A DNA stretch of 64,000 nucleotides from Bog-532 sp963824545 (GTDB taxonomy: Bacteria; Actinomycetota; Actinomycetes; Streptosporangiales; Streptosporangiaceae). The stretch spans positions 3,259 to 67,258 of the forward strand of contig CAWGPP010000019.1 in the NCBI GenBank assembly GCA_963824545.1. Reading direction: 5' to 3'. The position numbers were made by a program, and so were the translations under genes. Shown piece by piece: positions 1 to 8,006 of this stretch (its first letter is position 1; every line of letters starts with the position of its first letter). The notes beneath the pieces are model-generated. The model was not told the DNA's origin, did not search any database, and was given only the letters and a program-made list of their open reading frames with translations.

Positions 1-500
1 AAACGGATCCGGCTCGATGGCTCGCCATGTCCCAGACACGAAAGGCTACCGGGGAGGGCCGGATCTCAAGCGCAGACGGGCTGGCCACAGGTACCGGACC
101 GGGCACTCGGCAGCCACGCAGAGCCCCGGGAACTGGCTTTTTCAGCGCCCTCCTAGGGCGTAATTCTGGCTCGGCGCTCCGGCGCTCCAGCGCTCTGGGG
201 CTCCGGCGCTGACGGGCAATGCTCCGGACTTTCACGCCTGCGCGGCGCCCCGCGGGGATACCAAGACTTACCGGCAGAGTTTTCGCCCGCAAATACTGCC
301 CAAAACTCTGCCGGTAAGCCGAGAGCCGTGGCTCCGGCGGATGAGGGTGTCGGCAGAATTTTGTGCCAGGAGCACCTGGGGCTGGACGTACTGATCAGCT
401 TGCCGAAAACTCCGCCACAGCGGAGATAGCGACGTTGTGCGTCCAGCGCCGCGCCTACGCCCGGGTGTCTACCGGCTGCCTCGCGTGTCAGTATGACGGC
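1..500. other. Non-coding 5' region upstream of pgm
   Basis: I see no convincing gene here. A 61-codon frame at 27-212 (+) has no recognisable protein pattern and is Arg/Gly/Ser-rich, as random GC-rich frames are. The stretch holds a repeated GCTCCGGCGCT-type motif near 170-210 and, from 267, the inverted half-site array described separately. Confidence 0.5.
267..416. repeat. Array of four inverted half-sites upstream of pgm
   Basis: A perfect 17-bp inverted repeat (267-283 against 302-318, core CCGGCAGAGTTTT) encloses an 18-nt loop. About 90 bp downstream a second, weaker pair repeats the same core with single mismatches: CGGCAGAATTTT at 351-362 and AAAACTCCGCC at 406-416. The order is inward-facing pair, then inward-facing pair. 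The array could be a double operator for pgm, a terminator of an upstream gene, or a degenerate REP-like element. The repetition is directly visible; the function is unknown. Confidence 0.6.
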
Positions 501-2138
501 ATGGTGGATGCTCGTGCGGGACAGCCCGCTGCTGCTGAGGACCTGGTCGACGTTGCGAAGCTGGTCACCGCCTACTACGCGGTGCACCCCGATCCGGGCG
601 ATCCCGTGCAGCGGGTGTCGTTCGGTACCTCCGGTCACCGCGGGTCCGCGTTCGCGGCGACGTTCAACGAGGACCACATCCTGGCCACGACCCAGGCGAT
701 CTGCGAGTACCGGGCGGCCGAAGGCATCGACGGCCCGCTGTACCTCGGCGCCGACACGCACGCTCTGTCCGAGCCGGCCCAGGTCAGCGCGCTGGAGGTG
801 CTGGCCGCGAACGGTGTCCGCGTGCTGGCCGACACGCGTGGCGGGTACACGCCGACTCCGTCGGTGTCCCGGGCGATCCTGGCGCACAACGCGGCCGACG
901 CGGGCCCACGGGCGGACGGGATCGTGGTCACGCCCTCGCACAACCCGCCCTCGGACGGCGGGTTCAAGTACAACCCGCCGGACGGTGGCCCTGCGGGCAC
1001 CGACATCACCCGGCAGATTCAGGACCGGGCCAACGACCTGCTCGCCGAAGGGCTCAAGGCGGTGCGCCGCATCCCGTACACGCGGGCGGTCGCGGCCGAG
1101 ACCTCCGGGAAGTTCGACTTCCTTGACGCCTACGTATCGGCCCTCGGCCAGGTGGTGGATCTGGCCGCGATCAGGGACGCGGGGGTGCGCATCGGGGCCG
1201 ATCCGCTCGGCGGGGCGAGCGTGGCCTACTGGGGTGAGATCGGCGAGCGGTACGGCCTGGACCTGAACGTCGTCAACCCGGACGTTGACGCGACGTTCCG
1301 GTTCATGACGCTGGACTGGGACGGCAAGATCCGGATGGACTGCTCGTCGCCGTACGCGATGGCCAGCCTGATCGGCCGGCAGCACGAGTTCACGATCGCG
1401 ACCGGGAACGACACCGACTCCGACCGGCACGGCATCGTCACGCCGGACGCGGGCCTGCTCAACCCGAACCACTACCTCGCGGTCGCCATCGACTACCTGT
1501 ACCGGCACCGGGACGGCTGGCCGTCCGCGGCCGCCGTGGGCAAGACGCTGGTCAGCTCCTCGATGATCAACCGGGTCGCCGAGGGCCTGGGCCGTACCCT
1601 GCTGGAGGTGCCGGTGGGGTTCAAGTGGTTCGTGCCCGGGCTGCTGGACGGTTCGGTGGCGTTTGGCGGCGAAGAGAGCGCGGGGGCGTCGTTCCTGCAG
1701 CGTGACGGCTCGGTGTGGACGACGGACAAGGACGGGATCATCCTGGCGTTGCTGGCGTCCGAGATCACCGCCGTGACCGGGCACTCACCGTCGCAGCTCT
1801 ACGCCGATCTCACCGGCCGGTACGGTGCGCCGGCGTACGCCCGCATCGACACCGCGGCCACCCGGGAGCAGAAGGCCGCGCTGGCCAAGCTGTCACCCGA
1901 GCAGGTCACCGCGAGCGAGCTCGCGGGAGAGAAGATCATCGCCAAGCTGACCGCCGCGCCCGGCAACGGGGCTCCGATCGGCGGCCTGAAAGTGGTGACC
2001 GCGACCGGCTGGTTCGCGGCCCGCCCGTCCGGCACCGAGGACGTCTACAAGCTCTACGCCGAGTCCTTCCGCGGTTCGGACCAGCTCGCCGCGATCCAGG
2101 AGCAGGCGAAGGAGATCATCGCCGCCGCCATCAGCTGA
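501..2138 (+). CDS. pgm: Phosphoglucomutase (alpha-D-glucose phosphate-specific)
   Basis: Interconverts glucose 1-phosphate and glucose 6-phosphate in the cytoplasm, linking glycogen, trehalose and cell-wall sugar nucleotide synthesis to glycolysis. The protein has 545 residues, the usual length for this bacterial family. The phosphoserine loop TPSHNPPSDGG puts the catalytic Ser at residue 146. The metal-binding loop GNDTDSDRHG, the sugar-binding loop GGEESAG and the C-terminal phosphate-binding RPSGTEDVYK all follow in the normal order. I chose the ATG at 501, not an in-frame codon at 363, because family homology starts there and the inverted half-site array occupies the upstream part. It is monocistronic and is followed by an insertion sequence. 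Confidence 0.95.
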   Translation: MVDARAGQPAAAEDLVDVAKLVTAYYAVHPDPGDPVQRVSFGTSGHRGSAFAATFNEDHILATTQAICEYRAAEGIDGPLYLGADTHALSEPAQVSALEVLAANGVRVLADTRGGYTPTPSVSRAILAHNAADAGPRADGIVVTPSHNPPSDGGFKYNPPDGGPAGTDITRQIQDRANDLLAEGLKAVRRIPYTRAVAAETSGKFDFLDAYVSALGQVVDLAAIRDAGVRIGADPLGGASVAYWGEIGERYGLDLNVVNPDVDATFRFMTLDWDGKIRMDCSSPYAMASLIGRQHEFTIATGNDTDSDRHGIVTPDAGLLNPNHYLAVAIDYLYRHRDGWPSAAAVGKTLVSSSMINRVAEGLGRTLLEVPVGFKWFVPGLLDGSVAFGGEESAGASFLQRDGSVWTTDKDGIILALLASEITAVTGHSPSQLYADLTGRYGAPAYARIDTAATREQKAALAKLSPEQVTASELAGEKIIAKLTAAPGNGAPIGGLKVVTATGWFAARPSGTEDVYKLYAESFRGSDQLAAIQEQAKEIIAAAIS

Positions 2139-2263
2139 CCGCATCGCCGCCGCCCAGGTCCGCCACGTCTGCCGCGCCCGCCAGTCCGGCGGTCGCGGTG
2201 GAACCGGCCCGTGCCCCCGCACGCACGAGCGCCCAGGTTTCTTCTTCCTGTCGCCGCATTACC

Positions 2264-2285
2264 GGCTCTTCGAAGTTAACCGGGG
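2264..2285 (+). repeat. Left terminal inverted repeat of ISL3 element
   Basis: A 22-bp sequence matching the reverse complement of 3780-3801 with one mismatch. The adjacent outside bases 2256-2263 are the left copy of the GCATTACC target duplication. Confidence 0.92.
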
Positions 2286-2415
2286 TGGCGTAGCGGTCTT
2301 CTGACGGTGCGTGGCGATTGGGCAGGGGCTGGCGTGTCGCTGCATAAGAGCGCCCGCGGCTTTCAAGATCATGGTTCTTTCCACGGAAACATGATCATTA
2401 GAGAGCCACGGGCAC

Positions 2416-3789
2416 GTGCGTCAGGATATGGCGTCGCGGCTGTTCGCGCTGGAAGGCGCGGAGGTCGCAGAGGTCGATGAGGAGCCCGGCGGCGGCCGGA
2501 CGGTGTGGCTGGTGACGGCGGACCCGGACGCGCGGGCATGCCCGGTGTGCGGGATGGCGTCGGCGCATGTCAGGGAGCAGGTGGCGACCCGCCCGGCGGA
2601 TGTGGCCCATGGCGGCGGCCAGGTCAGCGTGATGTGGGTGAAGCGGCGGTGGGAGTGCCGGGTGGCGTCCTGCCCGCGTAAGACGTTCACCGAGTCACTG
2701 CCGGCTATCCCGGCGCGGTGCCGGGTGACGGAGCGGCTGCGTGATCACGCGGGGCGGCTGGTCGCGGAGGGCGGGCGGACGGTGGCGCAGGCGGCGCGTG
2801 AGTGCGGGCTGTCATGGCCGGTGGCGCATCAGGCGTTCGCAGCGCACGTGGACCCGCTGCTGGAGCAGCCGCCCGCGCCGGTGACGCACCTGGGCATCGA
2901 TGAGCACCGGCGTGGCCGGCCCCGGTGGCGGGCCGATGCGGAGACCGGCGAGTACGTTTTGCAGGCAGACCGCTGGCATACCTGTTTCTTTGACCTGTCC
3001 GGCGATCAGGGGCTGCTGGGGCAGGTGGAGGGCCGCACCGCCGATGACGCGGCGTACTGGCTGGCCCAGGCACCGCCGACCTGGCGGGACGCCATCCAGG
3101 TCGTTGCCATCGACATGTGCGCCATCTACGCCGCGGCGGTGCGCCGGGCGCTGCCGCGCGCGCAGCTGGTGGTGGACTTGTTCCACGTCGTGCAGCTCGC
3201 GGTGAAGATGACCGGGGACGTGCGCCGCCGGGCGGTGCGGGAGAAGTACGGGCGGCGCGGCCGGTCCGGTGATGCCGAGTACGGCATCAAGAGCCTGCTC
3301 GTGCGTAACCTGGAGCACCTGCGGCCGGAGCAGTTCGCCAAGGTCATGGACACCCTGGGCGCTGACCGGCACGGCCAGGAGATCGCCGCGGCCTGGATCG
3401 GCAAGGAAAAGCTCCGCGACGCGCTGAACCTGCGGGCCCGTATCACCAGATCCACGCCGTGCGAGCGTGACGTCCGCGGCCGGCTCGCCTGTTTCTATGA
3501 CTGGTGCGCCCAGAACGACGACATCCCAGAGCTGCTCACGCTGGCCAGGACGATATCGAAATGGGAAGACGAGATCGTCGCGGCGGTCCTGACCGGGGTG
3601 ACAAACGCGAGGTCGGAGGCCCTGAACAGGCTCGCGAAGCTGGAAGCCCGGATGGCCTATTCCTTCCGCAATCCCGCGAACCAGCGCCGCCGTGTCCGGA
3701 TCGCCTGCACCCGGGCCGCCCGGCGATCCCGGACCGTCACACCGAGACGATCACGTCAGGTAACCGGACGGCAACCCGACCCCGGTTAA
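2416..3789 (+). CDS. ISL3-family transposase
   Basis: A DDE transposase of 457 residues that mobilises the enclosing element. The N-terminus has a zinc-binding region (CPVCG near residue 33, with further Cys residues in ECRVASCPRKTF near residue 80), then a helix-turn-helix region. The catalytic RNase-H-like fold is marked by LGIDEH near 160, VVAIDMC near 220 and the ISL3-typical NARSEALNRLAK near 400. The start is GTG at 2416, with an alternative ATG at 2428. The gene lies wholly inside the terminal repeats and ends in the right one. No frameshift or internal stop is seen, so the element may still be active. Confidence 0.93.
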   Translation: MRQDMASRLFALEGAEVAEVDEEPGGGRTVWLVTADPDARACPVCGMASAHVREQVATRPADVAHGGGQVSVMWVKRRWECRVASCPRKTFTESLPAIPARCRVTERLRDHAGRLVAEGGRTVAQAARECGLSWPVAHQAFAAHVDPLLEQPPAPVTHLGIDEHRRGRPRWRADAETGEYVLQADRWHTCFFDLSGDQGLLGQVEGRTADDAAYWLAQAPPTWRDAIQVVAIDMCAIYAAAVRRALPRAQLVVDLFHVVQLAVKMTGDVRRRAVREKYGRRGRSGDAEYGIKSLLVRNLEHLRPEQFAKVMDTLGADRHGQEIAAAWIGKEKLRDALNLRARITRSTPCERDVRGRLACFYDWCAQNDDIPELLTLARTISKWEDEIVAAVLTGVTNARSEALNRLAKLEARMAYSFRNPANQRRRVRIACTRAARRSRTVTPRRSRQVTGRQPDPG

Positions 3790-3801
3790 GTTCGAAGAGC
3801 C
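3780..3801 (-). repeat. Right terminal inverted repeat of ISL3 element
   Basis: A 22-bp partner of 2264-2285. The next eight bases (3802-3809) are GCATTACC, the right copy of the target duplication. A 15-bp stretch TTCCTGTCGCCGCAT occurs both just left (2245-2259) and just right (3810-3824) of the element, so the empty site was itself a short tandem repeat. Confidence 0.92.
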
Positions 3802-4007
3802 GCATTACCTTCCTGTCGCCGCATCATTCACATGTGCAACGACTGCGACTCTGCTTACGCCCACCGTCGTAAATGTTCACCGCTTTTCATCGCAATTCCA
3901 CGCTCGCGCTGCGGCGCGCGGTTAAGCTCGGCTCGCAGTCGTTCTACACACGTTGTCAAAGCGATCTTGTTTCTCAGGCCGAGGCTGGGCAACCGCGGGA
4001 GATACGC

Positions 4008-4889
4008 ATGATCAAAAGGACGATGGGCTGGTTTACCGCCGGGATCGGCGCCATTTCGCTCGGTGCCGGCGTGGCGATTGCGCCGGCCGCACCCGCGTCG
4101 GCCAGTTCCGTGCCGCGGTTCGATCACGTGGTCATCGTGGTCATGGAGAACAAGAATGAGGACGCCATTATCGGGCGCCCGGATGAAGCTCCCTACCTGA
4201 ACAAGCTGGCCAGCGCTGGGGCCGTGTTCAGCAATTCCTACGCCGTGGCCCATCCCAGCCAGCCCAACTACCTGGCGCTGTTCTCGGGATCGACGCACGG
4301 CGTCACGAGCGATGACTGCCCGCAGAACCTTGGCAACGTGCCTAACCTCGGTTCCGAGCTGATCGGCGCGGGGCAGACATTCGCCGGCCATTCAGAAAGC
4401 ATGCCGTCCACCGGCTACGCCGGGTGCGGCAGCTACCTTTCTCTCGGCTATATTCGCACGCACAATCCGTGGGCTGACTTCAGCAATGTGCCGGCCGCCA
4501 GCAATCGCACCTTCGCCAGTTTCCCGGCGAACTACGCCAGCCTCCCGACGGTCTCGTTCGTCATCCCGAACCTGTGCCATGACATGCACTATTGCTCACG
4601 CGACACCGGCGACAGCTGGATTCAGAACCATCTCAGCGGATACGCCCGCTGGGCGCAGAGCCACAACAGCGTGCTCATCGTCACCTGGGATGAGGACGGC
4701 ACGATCCTCGGGCTGGGCGGCGACGGCAACAAGATCCCCACCGTCTTCTATGGCGCCCACGTGCGTCCCGGGACCTACGGCGAGAAAACCGGCCACTACG
4801 GCGTGCTGCGCACGGTCGAGGACATGTACGGCCTGCCGCACGCCGGAGCGAGCGCCAGCGCGGTGCCGATCACTGACGTGTGGCAGTAA
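4008..4889 (+). CDS. Secreted phosphoesterase-family (acid phosphatase/phospholipase C-like) protein
   Basis: Predicted extracellular hydrolase of phosphate mono- or diesters, with 293 residues. A Sec-type signal (MIKRTMGWF then a hydrophobic stretch ending in APASASS) is followed by the phosphoesterase-family opening FDHVVIVVMENKNED, whose Glu/Asn residues bind metal. NYLALFSGSTHG and the late TWDEDG and GHYGVLRTVEDM segments match the AcpA/phosphoesterase family (PF04185). I chose the ATG at 4008 over the in-frame codon at 3873 because it directly precedes the signal peptide and has a GGGAGA-like ribosome site. The last 94 bp overlap the end of the convergent aldo/keto reductase frame. The substrate cannot be told. 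Confidence 0.85.
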   Translation: MIKRTMGWFTAGIGAISLGAGVAIAPAAPASASSVPRFDHVVIVVMENKNEDAIIGRPDEAPYLNKLASAGAVFSNSYAVAHPSQPNYLALFSGSTHGVTSDDCPQNLGNVPNLGSELIGAGQTFAGHSESMPSTGYAGCGSYLSLGYIRTHNPWADFSNVPAASNRTFASFPANYASLPTVSFVIPNLCHDMHYCSRDTGDSWIQNHLSGYARWAQSHNSVLIVTWDEDGTILGLGGDGNKIPTVFYGAHVRPGTYGEKTGHYGVLRTVEDMYGLPHAGASASAVPITDVWQ

Positions 4890-5821
4890 CGGAACGGTAC
4901 GCAGGCCGGCCCGGGGGTGCGGTGGCCGGCTGGCTCCTCTAGCCGGGACGGTAACGCGCCGATGGCGTTGAGGGCAGCCCTGGCGTCCGGGGGCAGCTCC
5001 AGGTCAGCCGCGCCGGCATTGTCGCGCAGGTGGGTCTGCGAGGACGTTCCCGGGATCAGCAGGATGTTCGGGGAGCGGTGCAGCAGCCAGGCCAGAGCGA
5101 CCTGCGGCGGCGTGCGGCCGAGCCGGGCCGCGACATCGCCGAGCACGCGGGCCGGCGGCCCGGAGAGCCCGCCCAGCGGGAAGAACGGCACGTACGCGAT
5201 GCCCTCTGCCGCGCACCGGTCGAGCAGCGCGTTGTCCGTGCGGTGGGCCACGCTGTACTGATTCTGCACGCACACGACCCGGGCCACGTGCTGCGCCTCG
5301 GCCAGTTGGCCGGCGGTGGCGTTGCTGAGGCCAAGATGCCTGATCAGGCCCTGGCTCTGCAGGTCGGCGAGGACCCCGAACGGCTCGGCGACCGGGGCGG
5401 GCCCGGGACGTCCCGCGGGCGCGCCCACCTGGAAGTTGACCACATCCAGCGCCTCGAGCCCCAGGTGCCGGAGGTTGCCGTGCACGGACGCGATGAGCTC
5501 TTCCCGGGACGACGCCGGGCGCCAGGACCGGTCACGGGCCCGGCGGTAGCCGACCTTGGTGACGATGTGCAGGTCGTCGGGGTAGGGATGCAGCGCCTCG
5601 CGGATCAGGTCGTTGACGGTGTCCGGACCGTAGGAGTCGGCCGTGTCGATGTGCGTCAGACCCAGCTCTGCAACGCTACGTAGCACGCGGATCGCGGCGC
5701 CGCGGTCGCGGGGCGGCCCCCACGCACCCGGGCCGGCCAGCTGCATCGCCCCGAAGCCCATCCGGGTGAGCGTCAGGTCCCCCGTCAGCGGGAAGCTGCC
5801 GCCGGTGACGTCACCGCGCAT
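4796..5821 (-). CDS. Aldo/keto reductase
   Basis: NADPH-dependent TIM-barrel oxidoreductase of 341 residues. IDTADSYG supplies the tetrad Asp and Tyr and VTKVGY the Lys. The usual LHRPD His region reads VVNFQVGAP, so the catalytic His is absent, as in some actinobacterial paralogues. The C-terminal cofactor segment IPGTSSQTHLRDN is present. The ATG at 5821 has an AAAGGA ribosome site. The last ~40 residues after EEPAGHRTPG do not look like the family and are read into the 3' end of the convergent phosphoesterase gene, so the natural stop may have been lost. The substrate is unknown. Confidence 0.85.
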   Translation of the reverse strand: MRGDVTGGSFPLTGDLTLTRMGFGAMQLAGPGAWGPPRDRGAAIRVLRSVAELGLTHIDTADSYGPDTVNDLIREALHPYPDDLHIVTKVGYRRARDRSWRPASSREELIASVHGNLRHLGLEALDVVNFQVGAPAGRPGPAPVAEPFGVLADLQSQGLIRHLGLSNATAGQLAEAQHVARVVCVQNQYSVAHRTDNALLDRCAAEGIAYVPFFPLGGLSGPPARVLGDVAARLGRTPPQVALAWLLHRSPNILLIPGTSSQTHLRDNAGAADLELPPDARAALNAIGALPSRLEEPAGHRTPGPACVPFRYCHTSVIGTALALAPACGRPYMSSTVRSTP

Positions 5822-5895
5822 AGCGAGTCCTTTCGCCGGGTCATCGCCAGCCATTCAATCGCATGCCCGGCCGACCATGATCAGCCCGCGGCCCG

Positions 5896-6255
5896 CTATC
5901 CGTGGGTGAACTCCGGCTGGTCCAGCACGCGCAGCCAGCTGCCATCCGGCTGGCGCCGAACGACCTGGGCGCGCGCTCCCGCGCCGTCCCGTGGCGGTGT
6001 CGACGTCAGGGCCAGCTCGCCGCTGACCAGCGTGGGCAGCGGGGTCTCGGGCTCGAAATGCGGGCGGCCGGCCAGCACGGCGGCCCACAGGGCCCGGATG
6101 GCCTCGCGGCCGGTCGTCTGCGATCCGGGCGGGTAGGCGAGCACGGCATGTTCCTCATACAGGCTCGCCACCCCGTCGGCGTCGCCCGCGTTAGAACGCT
6201 CGACGAACAGCCGTGTGAGGTCCTCGGGGGTCATGGCCTTCTCGCGCGCCGTCAT
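5896..6255 (-). CDS. SnoaL/NTF2-like domain protein
   Basis: A small cytoplasmic protein of 119 residues with the alpha+beta cone fold of the SnoaL/DUF4440 (NTF2-like) superfamily: an N-terminal helix (EDLTRLFVERSNAGDADGVA), the VLAYPPG strand, GREAIRALWAAVLAG, and C-terminal strands. Members are isomerases, hydrolases or ligand-binding proteins; none can be named here. The ATG at 6255 has a strong GGAAGGAG ribosome site. It is transcribed divergently from a LysR regulator, which probably controls it. The frame stays open upstream for 190 codons, but that part is antisense to the LysR gene. Confidence 0.75.
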   Translation of the reverse strand: MTAREKAMTPEDLTRLFVERSNAGDADGVASLYEEHAVLAYPPGSQTTGREAIRALWAAVLAGRPHFEPETPLPTLVSGELALTSTPPRDGAGARAQVVRRQPDGSWLRVLDQPEFTHG

Positions 6256-6324
6256 GGCTCTCCTTCCAGCCTGAAGTGATCCATGACCAGCCTGCCGTGC
6301 GCATAGTGAGAAGTCCAACAGATT

Positions 6325-6350
6325 GTTCTTATGACTACTAGAATTAGAAC
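6325..6350. promoter_or_regulatory. Candidate LysR operator in divergent intergenic region
   Basis: The segment GTTCT-N16-AGAAC (6325-6350), with an internal TTCT-N10-AGAA, is a dyad just upstream of the LysR start. It lies in the only A+T-rich part of the 97-bp gap between the two divergent genes. LysR regulators usually autoregulate from such shared sites. This is an inference from position and symmetry only. Confidence 0.4.
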
Positions 6351-6352
6351 TT

Positions 6353-7240
6353 ATGGAATTGCGGCAGCTGGAGTACCTCGTCGCGGTCGCCGAGGAGGCG
6401 AACTTCACGCGCGCGGCCGAGCGGGTGCGCATCAGCCAGTCCGGGGTCAGCGCGCAGATCCGGCAGCTCGAACACGAGCTTGGCGTCGAGCTCATCGACC
6501 GGTCGGCCCGGCGTGCCTCGCTCACCAGCGCGGGTGAGGCCGTACTCACGCACGCACGTGCCGCGCTGGCGGCCGCGGGCGCGGCCCGGCGGGCCGCCGA
6601 CGACGTGAACGGGCTGCTGCGCGGCCAGCTCGCGGTGGGCATGGTGACCGGCTGCACCGTGACCCCGCTGTTCGACGCGCTGGCCGCCTTCCACCAGGCG
6701 TACGGCGGAGTGGAGATCACGCTGACGGAGGGCAGCTCCGCGTTGCTGACCGCTGGCGTACGGGCGGCCGAGATCGACCTGGCCCTGGTCGGCGTGGCGG
6801 GCGCGGCGCCGGCCGGCGTCGGATCGTTCACCGTGGTTAGTGAGCGCCTGGTCGCGGTGGTCCCGTCCGGCCATCCCCTTGGTGACCACCCGCAGCCGGG
6901 ACTGCGCGCAGTGTGCGGCTATCCGCTGGTCTGCATGCCGCCGGGTACCGGCCTGCGCGCTGTCCTCGACCAAACGTGCGCGGCCCAGGGCATCCGGCCG
7001 GTGGTGGCGGTTGAGGCCAGCGCGGGCGAGGCGATCGCCCAGCTCGCGCAGCGCGGGCTGGGCGTGGGCATCCTGAGTGAGTCGATGACCGCCACCGGCC
7101 AGGACGGGGTGACGGCGCTGGTCATTGGGGACGTCGAGGTCCCCGCCGTTCTCGCGGTGATCTGGGCGCCGACCGCGTCACCGGCGCTGCGCGAGCTCAT
7201 CGCGCGGTGCCGCGCCGCCTTCGGCGGCCCGCAGGCCTGA
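6353..7240 (+). CDS. LysR-family transcriptional regulator
   Basis: A 295-residue DNA-binding regulator. Residues 1-60 form the LysR winged helix (MELRQLEYLVAVAEEANFTR, then QSGVSAQIRQLEHELGVELI and LTSAGEAVLTHA). The remainder is the two-lobed periplasmic-binding-like effector domain (substrate_bind region from about residue 88). Its divergent neighbour is the SnoaL-like gene, the most likely target. Start ATG 6353 lies directly beside a dyad that may be its own operator. The effector is unknown. Confidence 0.93.
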   Translation: MELRQLEYLVAVAEEANFTRAAERVRISQSGVSAQIRQLEHELGVELIDRSARRASLTSAGEAVLTHARAALAAAGAARRAADDVNGLLRGQLAVGMVTGCTVTPLFDALAAFHQAYGGVEITLTEGSSALLTAGVRAAEIDLALVGVAGAAPAGVGSFTVVSERLVAVVPSGHPLGDHPQPGLRAVCGYPLVCMPPGTGLRAVLDQTCAAQGIRPVVAVEASAGEAIAQLAQRGLGVGILSESMTATGQDGVTALVIGDVEVPAVLAVIWAPTASPALRELIARCRAAFGGPQA

Positions 7241-7545
7241 GCCGGCGGGAGAACGCGGGCCCGAGCCGCAGGCCCGAGCCGGCCGGAAGAAACGGGCTGA
7301 TCCGGCGGGAAGAACACGGCCTGATCTGGCGCGAATCGCTGGCCTGCTCCGTACGCTCGCCTCACCGCACAACATCCGGCACAATGAGGCTCTCTTTTGC
7401 GCACAGATATTGACATGGCTCAACGTCCATTCTAAATTTAGGAAACTTTCCTAATAGTGAATGCGCGTGGCCGGACCGGGACGGCGAACCGCCGCAGCCG
7501 GCCCCAGCCTCCGGCCTGCGGCCCCCGTGAAAGGCGGATCCCGCT
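7241..7545. other. Intergenic region before a secreted CBM gene
   Basis: No gene is supported. The left half carries an imperfect repeat (CGGGCCCGAGCCG..., CCGGCGGGAAGAA...) and the right half a short A+T-rich stretch with the 17-bp palindrome reported separately. Confidence 0.5.
7438..7454. promoter_or_regulatory. Perfect palindrome TTAGGAAACTTTCCTAA, candidate carbohydrate-response operator
   Basis: A 17-bp perfect dyad (8-1-8) 92 bp upstream of the signal-peptide start of the carbohydrate-binding-module gene. Similar GGAAA/TTTCC dyads are common in front of glycoside hydrolase genes of actinomycetes and suggest a ROK- or LacI-type repressor. The palindrome is seen; the regulator is inferred. 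Confidence 0.55.
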
Positions 7546-7883
7546 ATGCCCCGAGCTTCACGATGGCTTTCCTGTTCCGCGGCCCTGATCCTGGCCGGCG
7601 GTGTCAGCGGCGCTGCCTATGGCCTTACCGCGGCCCAGTCCGCCGGCGCGGCCACCAGCTGGCCCGCGCAGGGGGCGGCGGAGGCGGCGGAGGCACGCCG
7701 ACCCCGACGCCCACACCCACGCCGCCCAACGGTTCGTGCGCGGCACCGTGGAACAACACGACCGCGTACGTCTCGGGAAACCAGGTCTCGTACAACGGCA
7801 GCAACTGGACCGCGAACCAGTGGAACGACAACGAGGTGCCCGGCGGCGCCTCGGGGGCCTGGAACAGCAACGGCCCCTGCTGA
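7546..7883 (+). pseudogene. Secreted chitin/cellulose-binding (CBM5/12-like) protein, frameshifted
   Basis: Two frames together make one small exported carbohydrate-binding protein. Frame one, from ATG 7546, has a signal peptide (MPRASRWLSCSAALILAGG... ending near SAGAATSWPAQ). The next frame supplies a Gly8 linker, a TPTPTPTP linker and a C-terminal module (CAAPWNNTTAYVSGNQVSYN ... GAWNSNGPC) with the aromatic spacing of CBM5/12 chitin-binding domains. The frames join at the GGGGG run near 7670, where one extra G would restore a 112-residue protein. So this is either a real -1 frameshift or a homopolymer sequencing error. No catalytic domain is present. A hairpin follows. Confidence 0.7.
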
Positions 7884-7895
7884 CCGGTTCTGACC

Positions 7896-7927
7896 GGGTC
7901 CGCGGCAGCCTGGGCCGCCGCGGACCC
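7896..7927 (+). terminator. Hairpin after the CBM gene
   Basis: A perfect 11-bp GC-rich stem (GGGTCCGCGGC against GCCGCGGACCC) with a 10-nt loop starts 12 bp after the stop codon. No U-tract is present, as is common for actinobacterial terminators. Confidence 0.6.
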
Positions 7928-8006
7928 GCTCTGCACAGGACGTGCGGCCGGCGGCGCACTTTTCGGCACAAAAACCGTTATCCATGGCTGGTGAGAGCGT
8001 TCTCCC

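Larger units (their letters stand above)
2264..3801 (+). mobile_element. Complete ISL3-family insertion sequence
   Basis: The 1538-bp element is bounded by 22-bp terminal inverted repeats (2264-2285 and 3780-3801, outer end GGCTCTTCGAAGTTAA) that differ at one position. It is flanked by an exact 8-bp direct repeat GCATTACC (2256-2263 and 3802-3809), the duplication size known for ISL3 elements. It carries one intact transposase gene. Intact ends and an exact duplication indicate a recent insertion between pgm and the downstream phosphoesterase gene. Confidence 0.93.

Noticed and set aside
27..212. 61-codon frame at the window start
   Set aside because: No similarity pattern, poor ribosome site and random-looking composition.
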